Of a stretch of DNA of 64,000 bases, positions 12,377 to 24,430 are shown piece after piece; the first letter of the stretch is position 1; each line of letters starts with the position of its first letter. Origin of the DNA: Hymenoscyphus infarciens (lineage: Eukaryota; Ascomycota; Leotiomycetes; Helotiales; Helotiaceae); contig LLCB01000153.1 of NCBI GenBank assembly GCA_001414345.1, positions 62,001-126,000 on the forward strand. Direction: 5' to 3'. Made by a program: the position numbers and the translations under genes. Below the pieces are notes generated by a model, which was not told where the DNA came from, did not search any database, and saw only the letters and a program-made list of their open reading frames with translations.

Positions 12377-14109
12377 CTGCTCACCGCGAGTCCACTCACT
12401 TTGTATGTGCTATAGAGAAACCACTACCGGGTAAAAATTCCAACATTTATCCTTTCTTCTCTCTGATCATTCATCGGGTAATTTGGTATGCTAATTCCAG
12501 GCTCCTGGAACAACTTGTTGTAAGACTATGACCTACAGTGCCAGGATGACAAAACTTCGGGTTGAATGCTTTTCTGACATCCAATTGCAAGAGTTTGGGA
12601 TATTTCATGAGGTCGTCTCTATTCACAAAACACTGGTTTTGGTGAACAGAAGCAATAATAACTCAATCGATAGGTTTCGGCCGACCCTTGATCATTAAAG
12701 ATTGACTAGAGGAAGCTGCATATTGTGCCACTCCCGGTGTTCGACCAAACATCAGAGGGTTTCGTAAAACTAGCTTCAATGGTGTTTGTGAGATGGTAGG
12801 AAAGAATGACCAAGAACAATTGGACAGTGTAAGTTTCCTCGAGAGTCGAGGAACAACCTCTGTTTAAAATTTGTGTCAACTAGAATGCAACAAAGTACGC
12901 GGGTAAACATTTTAGTAGAAACTCCTCAACCACACACATTTGAGTGACACCATCTCCAAGCGTCTCTTGACCGGTACGAGACCAGAACACGGGCGGTAGC
13001 AGTATTATGGAAGACGTCGGAATCAGCTTTCCCGGCAGAGATGATTCATCTGAAATCCTAGAAGGGACATCCGCGTACGGAGTCCACCAACATCCAGTTT
13101 CCTCTCCGACAGAACTAGAAATGACACAGAAAAACTCGAATAATAAGTAAAAGGAACGGAATTGTGGACAACCTTCCTGGTCTCAAGCCAATGCCAAAGA
13201 ATCCCCTCGAGAAGCGGAGAAGGTGGACCAAAAAGAAGAAAGATCTGGAAGAAGCTTCTCCGCTTTAGATCTGATTAGATTATCTTTAGTGGAGCAACCC
13301 CCTCAGCGGAGCGATCTTTCGAACCTTCGTATGGTGCTTGGGATTGTTGAGACTTGTAGAACCAGATCCAACTGACATTCTGCGAAACCGAAAAAGGGGA
13401 GAGGTTGAAGATATCGCTCTGTCTTATGGCAGACCTAGATCAGCATTCAATTCGCATTGGAAAGGGCGGTCTGTTGGGAGATGCAGCTGCCTATCAAACC
13501 CAGGCAACCCCTTTCGAGTTGGCATTAGGTGTCGTTTCGTGGCTGTACATGTACAAAATGAGATGCTGCATGACTGTGCCAGCGCAGATTCGCGGATCCC
13601 GTTCATTGTGGGCTCATGGAAATGGTCCAAGTCGTCTTTTCTCAGGTCACAGGTGGCGCGGGGCCATGGGGGAGAGGTGATGGATGGGTGTTGGGTGTGC
13701 ATGCAGGAAGGGAAGGGTAACTCGTCGCGGCGCAATACCTAGTAGTAGCGTGAGGAGAAGTAGGTCGATTCCGTATCTCTCTGATCGAAGTTGGTTACCG
13801 ATTTCCCAACTGCGTACAATGAGGCTATCCTATCCCCGAGGACCAACTGGTAGATAGCGCGTTCCTGTCATCTTCCGTTCCTTGCAGCGGATGATGATGA
13901 GTTCGGTGGTACTACGAGTAGTAGTGAGTGGTGGTGGTGATCTCGCGCGTGGTGTGTTGTGTTGCAGTGGAGCAGCTAAAATGATAAAAAGTCCATATAG
14001 GTGCCGACGGGGCTTGTCGCGCGATGGATGCCAGAAATCTGTCGGCGCCTTCGGGGGACACTAGTGAACTGACAGGGGAATGGAAGGTTGTTGAAGGCTA
14101 CAACCTCAG

Positions 14110-14215
14110 TAGAAGTAGGTACTCGAGTAGGTACCTAGGTAGGTAAGCTGTAAGGTAACTGTGGGAAAGTTACCTACCCGACCTACACCTACCTTACTTG
14201 TACCTAGGAAAGGAG
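14110..14215. promoter_or_regulatory. Imperfect hairpin built on TACCTAGG/GTAGGTA motifs
   Basis: The outer arms CCTAGGTAGGTAAG and CTTACTTGTACCTAGG, and the perfect inner arms AGGTAACT and AGTTACCT around a 7-base loop, form a long inverted repeat about 0.6 kb upstream of the HMG-CoA synthase start. A regulatory role is only a possibility. Confidence 0.4.
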
Positions 14216-14818
14216 GGCCAATTAGCTTTGGGCTGCCACCTGCAGAGGAAGGCAAGGAAGGTACCGCACTGCACCACTGCACCTGCACCACCCACGCACC
14301 TCCCGTCAAGCAGAGCGACGCGACCAAACCCTCTGCAGAGAGTTCCTCAAAACTATTTTCTCCCACCGACTTCTTTTCTTCTCTCCTCTACCGCTTCTTC
14401 CCCTCCTCCCACTATCCGTCTGTTGTCTCCCTCTCCGCATTATCTTCATCTTCATCTTCATCTTCATCTTCCTTGTTGTGAGAGCTTCCCAGTAAGTTCA
14501 TTTCATTGCGGGCCGAGGCGCCATGGTCGAGGTAAATTGGGGAGATGAGATTTTGTTGGGGGATTATCCTGAGGGCCTGGCCGAGTGGCTCAAATTATTC
14601 TTTGTGGAAATCGAGAGACAATCCCTCGCTACATATTGTCTTTCCAAGCCACCTACAGAATCCAGAAGAGAAGAAAAAATTATTTCTAACCCAAATCCTC
14701 CAATTAGTTTCGACTTATCGCACCAACTACCCCTCTACAATCCCTCGACATTCCGAAAAAACCCCCTGTCTTGAACCCCTCTTTCAAGCGATAAACAAAA
14801 ACTTCACCGCCGCCCACA

Positions 14819-16386
14819 ATGTCGCGCCCTCAGAATATTGGCATCAAGGCCATTGAGATCTACTTCCCTAGCCAGGTATGTTGCAGAATTCACCCGTACC
14901 CCCAAAATTGTATGCTGCGCATCTGCTAACAACGTGCTCGTGTGACAGTGTGTTGATCAAGCCGAGTTGGAGAAATTCGATGGCGTTTCTCAAGGAAAAT
15001 ACACCATTGGTCTTGGACAGACCAAGATGAGCTTCTGCGATGATAGAGAAGGTATGCATACACTCAATTCAGACCATCTCCGGACTTTGGCTAATATTTT
15101 CAAGACATCTACTCCTTCGCCCTCACCGTTACCTCCAACCTCCTAAGCAAATACAAGATCGATACAAACTCCATTGGCCGCCTCGAGGTGGGCACAGAGA
15201 CCCTTCTCGACAAATCAAAGTCTGTCAAATCAGTTCTTATGCAGTTGTTTGGCGACAACACAAATATTGAGGGTGTTGATACCATCAATGCCTGTTATGG
15301 AGGAACAAATGCCGTTTTCAACGCAGTAAACTGGATTGAATCGTCTGCTTGGGATGGACGCGATGCTATTGTTGTTGCAGGTGATATTGCTCTTTATGCC
15401 AAGGGTAATGCCCGCCCAACTGGTGGAGCTGGTGCCGTAGCCATGTTAATTGGACCAAATGCCCCAATTACCGTCGAGTCGGGTCTACGAGGAAGCTACA
15501 TGCAACACGCATACGATTTCTACAAACCAGATCTTACCAGCGAGTATCCTATCGTTGACGGACATTTCTCTATCAAGTGCTACACGGAAGCCGTGGATGC
15601 ATGCTACAAGGCATATAACAAGCGTCAAGCAGTCCTCCAATCAACCGTCAACGGAGAAGCCAACGGCCACGCAAATGGAAACGGTACAGCAGCAGCTTCT
15701 GCCAATCTTGACCGATTTGACTACATGACTTTCCACGCCCCTACTTGCAAGCTAGTTGCCAAGTCATATGCAAGACTCCTTTACAACGATTTCGTTGCCG
15801 ACCCATCTTCCCCAGCTTTCACCGATGTCCCAGCCGAGCTTCGGGATATGGATTACACCAAGTCCCTCTCAGACAAGGCCGTCGAGAAGACCTTCATGGG
15901 ATTGACCAAGAAGCGTTTCAACGAGCGTGTGCAACCTAGCATCCAGGTACCAACGATGTGTGGAAACATGTACTGTGCCAGTGTTTACGGTGGTCTCGTC
16001 AGTTTGTTGAGCAACATTGATAGTGCCACCCTACAAGGAAAGAGAATTGGTGTTTTCAGTTATGGTAGTGGTTTGGCCTCAAGTTTGTTCTCATTGAAGA
16101 TCACTGGATCAACCGAGGTCATCCAAAAGTCTCTCAACTTGCAAGAGAGACTTGATGCCCGACGAACTGTGGCCCCAGAAGTCTACGATGAGGTAAGATT
16201 CGAATTTCATTCATCGAGTTGTGACAATTCAGCTAATTTTCTCTTTAGATGTGCGCTCTACGTAAGACAGCTCATTTACAGAAGAGCTATACACCAAGTG
16301 GAAGCTCCGAGACTATTGCGAAAAACACCTACTACCTCCAGAAGGTTGATGACATGTTCCGTCGAGAATATGATATCAAGGCCTGA
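14819..16386 (+). CDS. ERG13: Hydroxymethylglutaryl-CoA synthase
   Basis: Four exons, 14819-14875, 14949-15051, 15105-16192 and 16249-16386, give 461 aa; all phases agree. The enzyme condenses acetyl-CoA with acetoacetyl-CoA to HMG-CoA, the entry to the mevalonate and ergosterol pathway. The catalytic set is visible: Glu85 in LEVGTET, the acyl-carrying Cys117 in [13 protein letters not shown] and His264 in [28 protein letters not shown] spans intron 2. A low-complexity Asn/Gly/Ala insert, about residues 232-252, precedes the His motif. The C-terminal exon ends [10 protein letters not shown]. There is no organelle signal, so it is the cytosolic form. A CT-rich tract and a long upstream ATG frame at 14523-14774 precede the start. 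Confidence 0.95.
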
Positions 16387-17827
16387 TTCAATGCATATAC
16401 GGGCGTTCAGGGTAAGAATCTCTCTCGTGCATAGAATGTGCCGCTTTTCTTCGTTTTCTTCTATAGACCATCGGCAAGATGCATGATTTAAAGGCGGTCA
16501 AGTCAAGATGCGATTTAATATCCGGTGTTTGTGTTGTTGTTTTTGTTGTGAATGATTTTTTCCTTCTCGGTTCGATCCCTCATACACAAAGCATAAGAAA
16601 GAGAGGAACGTTCTAGATACTGCACAAAGCATTTAGAAGAATTAGCCAATCGGCATCAAAAATACACTTATTTGTAAAGTGGAAGATTGGAACTTTCCAC
16701 CAGTCTTTGCAATTGTCTAGATGAGGATGAGACTGCTCTTTCTGTGAAATCCTTTCCCTCGCGTCTCCGGGGTCTATATACCCATGCCTTGAACGAGTGA
16801 AAGTAGGTACAGAAGATTGTCTTCTAGGCGGGCGAAACGTCAATGAACGAGGGTATTGTGGTGTATTGATGCAGGATCAAATCCTGGCGTGTCAAAATAC
16901 GACATCGCGCTACCTCTACTACGAGGAGACCAAGAAGGGAAGTCACGGCCCTCATCACATCCAGAGAAGGAAGGCACTCCCTCTCTTCGCCCTCTCCATC
17001 AGTGCCCCGGTCCCGGAAGTCTCCTTCTTTGCATAGCTGAGACTTGGTCAGAATGAATTTCAGTCTTCACTATGAAAGGATGCACTCTACCACGCTGGTC
17101 TTTAAACGTGCGGATCGCGGCCTTGACATGCCATTCTCGCGTGCCTGGAGAGACCGATGCTCTCGATTTTGGAACGAACGAATGCGTTGCGAGCTGCCTA
17201 CATAAATCCTAGAATGTGCTCTTGTTTTATAGAGAACGGATAGTAAGATATAAATATTTTGGCGAGTTTACAAGCAGCTTTCTCCATTGGTCGTGAGAGC
17301 GGGTTGTCCAGTATACACTGCCAATAGCTCTAAAACCTACTTTAATATTTTCGTAATTTAAGCTTAGAAAGCTTTAATCTAATTATAAAGATATAGACCT
17401 ACTTGAAATTAAAATAAAGGTCACAATATAACTGGAATAGATTCGTCCATCTTCTGCTGTGTCACAGGGGTTGGAGTATTCCCTTTAAGGCGTTGAGACG
17501 CCATATAGCGGGAGAAAGGAGTTGCTGATTTATGACGAAGGAGCGGGGAGGGGTAAGGAGTGTGTAGATGGTGATTGATACAGCCCAAGATGTGAAGTTC
17601 GATAAGTTCCAAGTTGTTTATGGTTACACAAAGTCCCACGTGATCGCGGGGTTTTTTCGTGAAGACCCGCCAGTCCATCGACGCGTCTCAATTACAACAT
17701 TTTGAAGCAGCAATTCGACGAATTCCAGCATCGGCACGATCGCAATGCTTCCTTGGAGGGCTGTCACACTCATCTCATCGCCTCGAAAGCCCCCCTCCCT
17801 CTCGAGCCTTTTGGCGCGCATCAAACA
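16387..17827. other. Intergenic, nothing recognised
   Basis: 3' UTR of the synthase, about 1.2 kb without coding signal, a short AT-rich patch at 17330-17420, then the promoter of the helicase gene. Two sequences that resemble tRNA B boxes (16569 and 16874) lack the rest of a tRNA. Confidence 0.5.
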
Positions 17828-20800
17828 ATGACTTCCGACAGCCTTCTCGCGAACCTCAATCAGTCCCAACAAGCCGCGGTATCTTCCTTCGCAGACACGT
17901 TGGCGATTCTAGCAGGCCCCGGCAGCGGCAAGACACACACCCTTACGTCTCGAACGGCATGGTTATTGGCACAGGGACTTCAGCCATGGAACATCATCGT
18001 CGCGACATTTACGGTCAAGGCCGCGCGGGAAATGAAGGAAAGAATTGGGAAGCTCCTGGGAAATGGACTCGAATCGAAACTTGTCCTTGGGACATTTCAT
18101 AGCATTTCAAGGCGATACCTGGCGCGATATGGACATCTTATCGGAATACAGAAGGACTTTGGGATTGCGGATAGCGCGGATTCTCTTGCGATCATAAAGC
18201 GGATTTGCAAGAGGAACAACTTTACCATTGACCCGAAGGTCGCACGGTCTCGAATAAGCGGTCGAAAGTCAAGAGGAGGACATTCGGGGAAGGAAAAAAG
18301 CAAGTCAGGCGCGAAATCGGTGGAGGTACAGGAATTCGATATGTGTTACGACCAGTATGAGGCAGCTCTCAGGATATCGAATCTGCTGGATTATGACGAC
18401 CTCCTCCTGCGATGCGTTGATCTACTACGAAATCACCCATCGTGTGTATCGAATGTCGAAGCGGTGCTCATCGACGAATTTCAAGACACAAACTTGGTAC
18501 AGTTTGACCTCATGCGGTTATTTGCTGCTGAGAGGAAACGAATCACCATTGTGGGGGACCCAGATCAAAGCATTTACGGGTTTCGTGCAGCCGAAATAAA
18601 GAATTATAAGCGCATGCTTCGACAGTACCCAGACACCATTACAATTGCACTGGAGGAAAATTATCGTTCTTCGGGGGCAATTTTAATGTCAGCACTGAGC
18701 GTAATTCAACAGGATAGCTCAAGAGTTGATAAGTCCTTGATGCCCACTCATACAGTAGGAACCCGACCTGTTCTACGGAAACTTTATAATGCGTACATAG
18801 AAGCTGAATGGATTGTCACGGAAATCAAAAGATGTCAGGGTATGACAGGCGGTTTGATGGATTTGAATGACTACGCTATCCTTCTTCGCTCGTCGTCGTT
18901 ATCTCGTCTTATTGAGGCATCTTTAGGGAAGGCAGGTATTGCATATAAAATGGTTGGTGAGTTCACCTTTTTCTTGCTCAAATGAAGACTGAACTGATGA
19001 AACTAGGTGGCCTAAAGTTTTATGATCGAGTTGAAATCAAAACGCTGTTGGATTACTTGAGGGTGATCAACCAACCAGAAAACAACGATGCTCTTGCCAG
19101 AATCATCAATACCCCGTCAAGGCGAATTGGAGACGCCACCATAAAGTCATTATTAGAGGAAGCCGACAAGAAAAAGACAACGATGTGGTCATTGATCCTC
19201 GGGGCTGTGCAAGGCAGGCAAAATACAACAACAAAACTACAGAAACCAGCCGAGCAAAGTCTTTCAAAGCTTGTCAATATCATTTTAACGGCTAGGAAAA
19301 AGGTTACCGATTCTGACCAGACGACTACAGTGGACCTGATACGATACATAATGGAAAAGACAGATTACGAAAAGTGGCTGGAAGACCACCATGCTGATGT
19401 AACGAAAGCCAGATGGGACAATGTTCAGGAGCTCATCACCCAAGCCAATGATTTTCAAGATCTCATTTCTTCTGGCTATGAAGATGAAGCGCTGCCTGAA
19501 ATTGAAGGTCTTGAGCAGGAAGACGACAATAATCATTTGTCAAGATTTCTTGCAAATGTTGCATTGAACGCTGAAGTAAATAAAGACGACACCGAAGGCC
19601 CAGCAACTGCACAAGTAACTATTTCAACTATCCATGCCGCCAAAGGGTTGGAGTGGCCAGTGGTTTTCATTCCCGCCGTTTATGAAGGCTCCATACCGCA
19701 TTCGAGAGCCGAAGACCCCAACGAAGAAAGGAGACTGTTGTATGTGGCGATGACGAGAGCAAAAGCTTTGCTATACATGAGCGTTCCAGTCAAAAACTCA
19801 CAGAGCGAACAAACAACGTTATGTCCTTTTGTATCGCCGTCTTCCTTGAGCAGGCTTCTTGCCAAGAAAGGACCTTCACTGGGTTCGTCAACAGTTCAGT
19901 CGATAGCCCAGATATTGCGCCGCGGGTGCCCAACGGCAAGGTCAATAGCTGAAAGTTGCTCTCAACTCCGCATTAACGAAGACGATGTATTTCCGGAAGA
20001 TGGCGAAGAAGACAAGCACCCCAAATCGAGATTCGAAACTAATAGCGAGTTCTCAAACTATAACATGGGACAAGCACAGAAGCGACGAAAGGTCGAACTT
20101 AGTCGCTCACTGAGCAATAGCGAGCAAGCCCCAGAACGGAGCTGGAAGCCAGCATTTTCAACTACAATGGACAGATCTTCAAGCTTTACTGCCCCCTCCA
20201 TGACCCTGAAAACTGGATTCGTTAGTGCTGGTTCGCATCTCCAAGTACTCAAAGAGCAGTCCGCCAATACGCCTGCCGTCGTAGAGAAAGAGAAGCCAAC
20301 AGCTCGAAAGACTACATCGAAAGTAGCATCTAATCAAGGAAACCTCATGGCATTCCTCGGCAAACCCGAACCCGTAGTCGAGCCTCCCATTTTGCCTACG
20401 AAAATGTCGAAGAAACAAGTTGTCACATCTCAAACATCCGCCCCAGTTCCAAGTACCTTCAACCAAGCCCGAACATCTATTTCCCTTCCCGAATCCCATG
20501 CCATTGCACCAGATCTCGCCTCCCACCGCGTTGGCCCATCAAAATTCAATTCACGATTAAAACCAACACGGGAACCTGAATCACACCCGCGAAACGACTA
20601 TGTATTTCTCTCGAGTTCCCCTCCTAGACCAGCAAAACCTAGCATACAAGAAGCGCCCGCGGAGCCTCCGAAGCCATCAGGGTTAACGAGTAAACCTCCT
20701 TTGATGTCGCTAATTCGTCCGGCTTTATCTACCCACACTACTACTCATACTACTAGTATGGATAAGCTGGGTGCGAAGAAGACTTTGGGTGTTAAAAGAC

Positions 20801-20868
20801 GGGTGGATGGTGGGTGGGAGAATAGGTCGAATAAGGGGAGTGCTTTTAGGCCGCCTATTATGAAATGA
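17828..20868 (+). CDS. SRS2: Srs2-type UvrD/Rep-family DNA helicase
   Basis: Two exons, 17828-18956 and 19007-20868, joined by a 50-bp GTGAGT...TAG intron in phase 1, give 996 aa. It is a 3'-5' SF1A helicase expected to dismantle Rad51 filaments and to limit recombination at forks. All motifs are present: Walker A AGPGSGKT, Ia ATFTVKAA, II LIDEFQDTN, III IVGDPDQSIYGFR, IV ALEENYRSS, V TISTIHAAKGLEWP and VI EERRLLYVAMTRAK. The C-terminal third (from about residue 690) is Ser/Pro-rich and disordered, with TLKTGFVSAGSHL, a PIP-box-like QGNLMAFL at about 820-827, and a basic end reading FRPPIMK. The frame is open upstream to 17702, but MTSDSLLANLNQSQQAAV is the family-like start. UvrD-like bacterial origin is unlikely given the intron and tail. 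Confidence 0.93.
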
Positions 20869-22668
20869 TGATGTTTTTGTCCATAATGAGTTTATGTTTT
20901 GGGGTGGGGGTTGGCAGAAGGGGGGAGAGTATTGGATATGGATATGGACTTGATTGGGGTGTTTGGAATTGATGGGATAAGGTGTGGGATATACATTGAG
21001 CTGTAGCACCCTGGTCACTGTAATAGATGTTTCGATGCTGCTTGTGATGGTACCTAGGTACAGCATCAGAAAATTACAAGTAGTGTTTTGGGTTCCAACA
21101 GTGAAGAACTCGGAATAATTCCGCCCCAGAGTCTCAACCCTCGCTCCAAGTCCGCCAGTGAAGTCGGAAGAAAGGTGTCGTGGAATGATTAGAATAAGGA
21201 GCAAAAGAACAATTAAAGTAAAACGGTTCTAAAGCTCTTTGCGAAGAAGCCATCAATTAGCGAGTAAGCTATCCAATGTCGGGTAACTCAAGCATCAAGT
21301 TTGGGGAGTAAGCCAACAGTTAGCCGATAAGCCAAACTACACACCCCGCCAACCAAATTAATCGCACCCCCCCTCCATTCCCTCCCCCCTTCTTCTCGCG
21401 GAATACTCGATTATTACAGTGATAGATTTGACGTGGAGAAAGACTCATTTATTTCAAAGTAAGTAAATCTAATACTCGTTATACTAGAAGTTAACTTAAA
21501 TCTATTACTTACTTAACTTAGTAGCCTAAGTTTTGAACATTTCTGATATATTCTTACTTGGACCGACTAAATTTTAGGTTAGACCTTTTTCCATCTTCGA
21601 TTTCCTCTACAATTGGGGTTTTATGGAGTAGTGCGGAAGTGACATAACGTATCCAATTCTACACTTTGGTAGTACTACTACCTAACTTTTTGCGAAGTGC
21701 AACAAAACCTGATTTTAGAGTGGCATGTTTAATTGTTTCTCTGGGTATTGAAAGGAGATGTAACACCTGATCGGAATGTCGTAACTGGATATCGCATTCA
21801 GTTTTGAAATGAGCCTTGAACTAACTAACCTTCATATTGTCTGGTAGAAATTTAATCATCTTGCCAGAAGCCGGCCAATCTCCCCCGATTTTTTTCTTCT
21901 TGTATAAAGAAACACCAACGTGTCATAACCACCGCCCCAATACGTATGGTTTTCGGTAATCGTAATCGTGAAGCCGCCGTACTCCACAGGGCAATTCATA
22001 TACTAATAGTGGAGACACCCACACGCAGACAAGCAAGAGCACAGAGAGAAGTTAAAGTTGAAAGTCGGATGAAAGAGCCTAGATAATATAAGAAAGTATT
22101 AAGAATTATAAAGACAACTCGAAGAGAATAAACAGCGAGATAAACTCCTTCCCAACTTTGAATCGAATTATGTCCATCCCTAGACCCGAGTGCATCTCCA
22201 TCCGAAATTGACCGACAACCAAGCCGCCTCCGTAGCAATGACTTCCTTTGCCGTAACGTATATGATAGTGAACCGGTCTTAATAACGAACCGGCACCTCC
22301 CTACACCATCCCCGATGATTGAAACCTCATTCGGTAAAGGGTACTTCCGTCGCCATGTCCCGAACCATGCCTTTGGCTTTCCTTATCGACATCAATCTAA
22401 GCGATTCCGCGTTGAGAGATAGCCGAGGTAGACGAAGTTGAGGTCTTTAGAGACGAGAGCGAAAGGTTATTGATGTGACGTTAGGTTATATTCAAGAGTA
22501 GTCGCTGGTAATAGTCGACGGTAATAGTCGACGGTAATAGTCGAAAGGAATCCTGGTATGACCGAAACCCCAATATCTCGCCATCACAACAAAGCCCAAA
22601 GCGCCCAAAAGGAACAAGTCATAAGAGAGGACTTGGAAATAAATTCATGTCGCTTGATTTCCACGACC
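20869..22668. other. Intergenic, nothing recognised
   Basis: A G-rich 3' UTR region is followed by about 1.5 kb without coding signal, with short AT-rich patches (21430-21560) and a 13-bp tandem repeat near 22507. Confidence 0.5.
22507..22544. repeat. 13-bp tandem repeat, three copies
   Basis: GGTAATAGTCGAC is repeated head to tail, the last copy ending in GA. It lies downstream of the minus-strand small membrane-protein gene. Confidence 0.85.
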
Positions 22669-23166
22669 TCAATGCTTGTTCCCAACCCCCGCGGACCCAT
22701 CGACAGCCGGGGAAGGAGGAGGATATTGATACTCCAAATCAATTTTCGCAACTCGAAGAAGAAAGGACTGCAACCCCATGGCAATGCGATATCCTGCCAA
22801 CCCCAAAAGAGCCAAGATGACAAGCAAAAGATTGATGATGGCGAGAAGACAGAGCGGTATGGTATGCCATAACTGAACCCTTCGTAGAGGACAACCAGCT
22901 TGCTTGACGCCTTGATGATTCGTCAATTTCGTCTCAAACATGCCAGCCATCATCCAACGTAGAGGACATTTTGACTCCGTCACGGATGCATCTGATGAGG
23001 CTGAGGAGGAGGATAGTGATTCTGTATCGGAGTCTTTGTTTTTTTTGGACTTCTTGCCACCTGGTATGACAACCGTTCCCGAATTACGGCGAGCATGGCT
23101 GTTGGCGTAGTGTTTTTCTTTCTTTGAGGAAGGCATGCCAAAGATGGACATACTTGAACTTCGCAA
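22669..23166 (-). CDS. Small predicted membrane protein, uncharacterised
   Basis: Single frame of 165 aa. The N-terminal 65 residues are basic and Ser-rich (GGKKSKKNKDSDTESLSSSS), followed by KCPLRWMMAGMFETK and a second CPLRRVQ. One strong hydrophobic segment lies near residues 103-130 (IPLCLLAIINLLLVILALLG). The tail is Pro-rich. The composition, with an ordered hydrophobic helix after a charged tail, looks coding, and the plus-strand frame over the same bases does not. I know no family for it, and missed exons are possible. Confidence 0.5.
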   Translation of the reverse strand: MRSSSMSIFGMPSSKKEKHYANSHARRNSGTVVIPGGKKSKKNKDSDTESLSSSSASSDASVTESKCPLRWMMAGMFETKLTNHQGVKQAGCPLRRVQLWHTIPLCLLAIINLLLVILALLGLAGYRIAMGLQSFLLRVAKIDLEYQYPPPSPAVDGSAGVGNKH

Positions 23167-24430
23167 AATGTGTTTGAGCGAGTGGAAAGGGTTAGCTTAT
23201 AGTATTTAAGGATGTTAGAGATGTCTTATGCAAGCTTCAGTTTGTACAAGACTTCCTATATGCTGATCAGCCTCTAAGTTCGCTTGACATCTTGCAGATA
23301 TTCTAAGCAGAACTCAAAAAGAGTTCAAATGATCAAGGTCCTTGAAAACGCCACAATATGCCATGGTTGCCACACTCCAACACAGCCTCAGCAAGAAAAT
23401 AGCAGCTATCATGTAAATAATATGCAGCCCGTCAGATAGGCAATGACGTGGCAGCAATTAAGGAATTTCTCACACCATCTTTCTAACATTGAACTCGAGA
23501 TTTCGCTTGAAACATTATTTTCAAGGATTTCAAGATACCAAAGTTCTGGGATACCACCCCATGCCGATGGATGCTTCATAATCCAATCATGGCTCAGCTG
23601 ATGCATAAATAGTAAACGAAGCTGCAAGTCATACAAGGATTATTTATGTGCTCCTTGAGTTAACTGCCCAACCAGCCACATTAGCTATTGCTTCAACGTA
23701 CGCAATAAAGACCATTCGACGAGTGGATGGAGATAGCTGAGCTGTCATCCACTAGAACTTAAGTGCCTTGCACAAAGTAAATTCCACGGAAATGGCAAAC
23801 AGAAAAAAGTGAAGCTGTTGATAACAAAGCACTAATGTGGCTTGATAGCAAAACCTCCAAGCGAGCAACAACGGGTCTCACCTGACTGCGTGACTGAGAC
23901 AAGTTGTCGTCGATCCAACCTCGTGAGAGCCAATGTGATACGAGACTTGTTGGGGGAGTGGTGTTGACGAATGATCATGGGAGAGGTTTGCGCTCCAGAT
24001 GTCTCAGGCCAGAATTGATGAATGACATTGTAGCTGGGTCCGGGCAGTGAAATCTGAAAGGAGAGATTATTTGGTTGCAATAAACTGATTGCGATTAGAT
24101 AATGAAGCAAAAAATGGGGTTTTCAAGTATGGAGCAGGTGGTTGAGCGGGGTAAAAGGGGATATATGGTGTATGATTATCATAGATTACATGTTATAGAT
24201 GCACGCCCGAGAAGAAGGACAGCCTCGTGCCAATAGCAAGCTATTATGAGGTTAAACCCACTCCCATGTCACTCACGTCACCATGTTTTAGAAGCTCACG
24301 ATAGCTTCATGACCCTCAACACCACCCCATTAAGGCACGTACAACGACGGCAGCGCCAACGGCAATAGCCAAACCACCTCTACCCTATCCTCCACTCATA
24401 CAAAGCTCAATAGAGCAGCCTATCACCACC
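23167..24430. other. Intergenic, nothing recognised
   Basis: Only short frames without domain signal. The last 100 bases are C/A-rich and are likely the leader of the gene at 24431. Confidence 0.5.

Larger units (their letters stand above)
9915..14818. other. 4.9-kb gene-free interval
   Basis: No frame with recognisable protein features or clean exon structure was found. It holds a 12-bp tandem repeat near 10337-10371, a MITE-like copy at 12213-12376, an imperfect hairpin at 14110-14215 and a CT-rich tract at 14385-14475. The right end is the promoter and leader of the HMG-CoA synthase gene, the left end the promoter of the divergent membrane-protein gene. Confidence 0.5.

Noticed and set aside
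13338..13742. 134-codon plus-strand frame in the long gene-free interval
   Set aside because: The residues look random (many Cys, Arg, Trp) and overlapping frames of similar length exist on both strands.
14573..14645. tRNA-like sequence GGCCTGGCCGAGTGGCTCAA resembling the start and D-arm of a tRNA-Leu or tRNA-Ser
   Set aside because: No anticodon stem, T-arm (GGTTCGAATCC type) or matching acceptor strand follows within tRNA distance.
16560..16600. GGTTCGATCCCT, a B-box-like sequence
   Set aside because: The 70 bases upstream cannot fold as a tRNA and have no A box; it sits in the 3' flank of the HMG-CoA synthase gene.
16865..16890. GGATCAAATCC, another B-box-like sequence
   Set aside because: No D-arm or acceptor partner was found.
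20725..21204. 159-codon minus-strand frame at the end of the helicase gene
   Set aside because: It overlaps the SRS2 coding end in antisense and consists of low-complexity Thr/Ser/Pro sequence.
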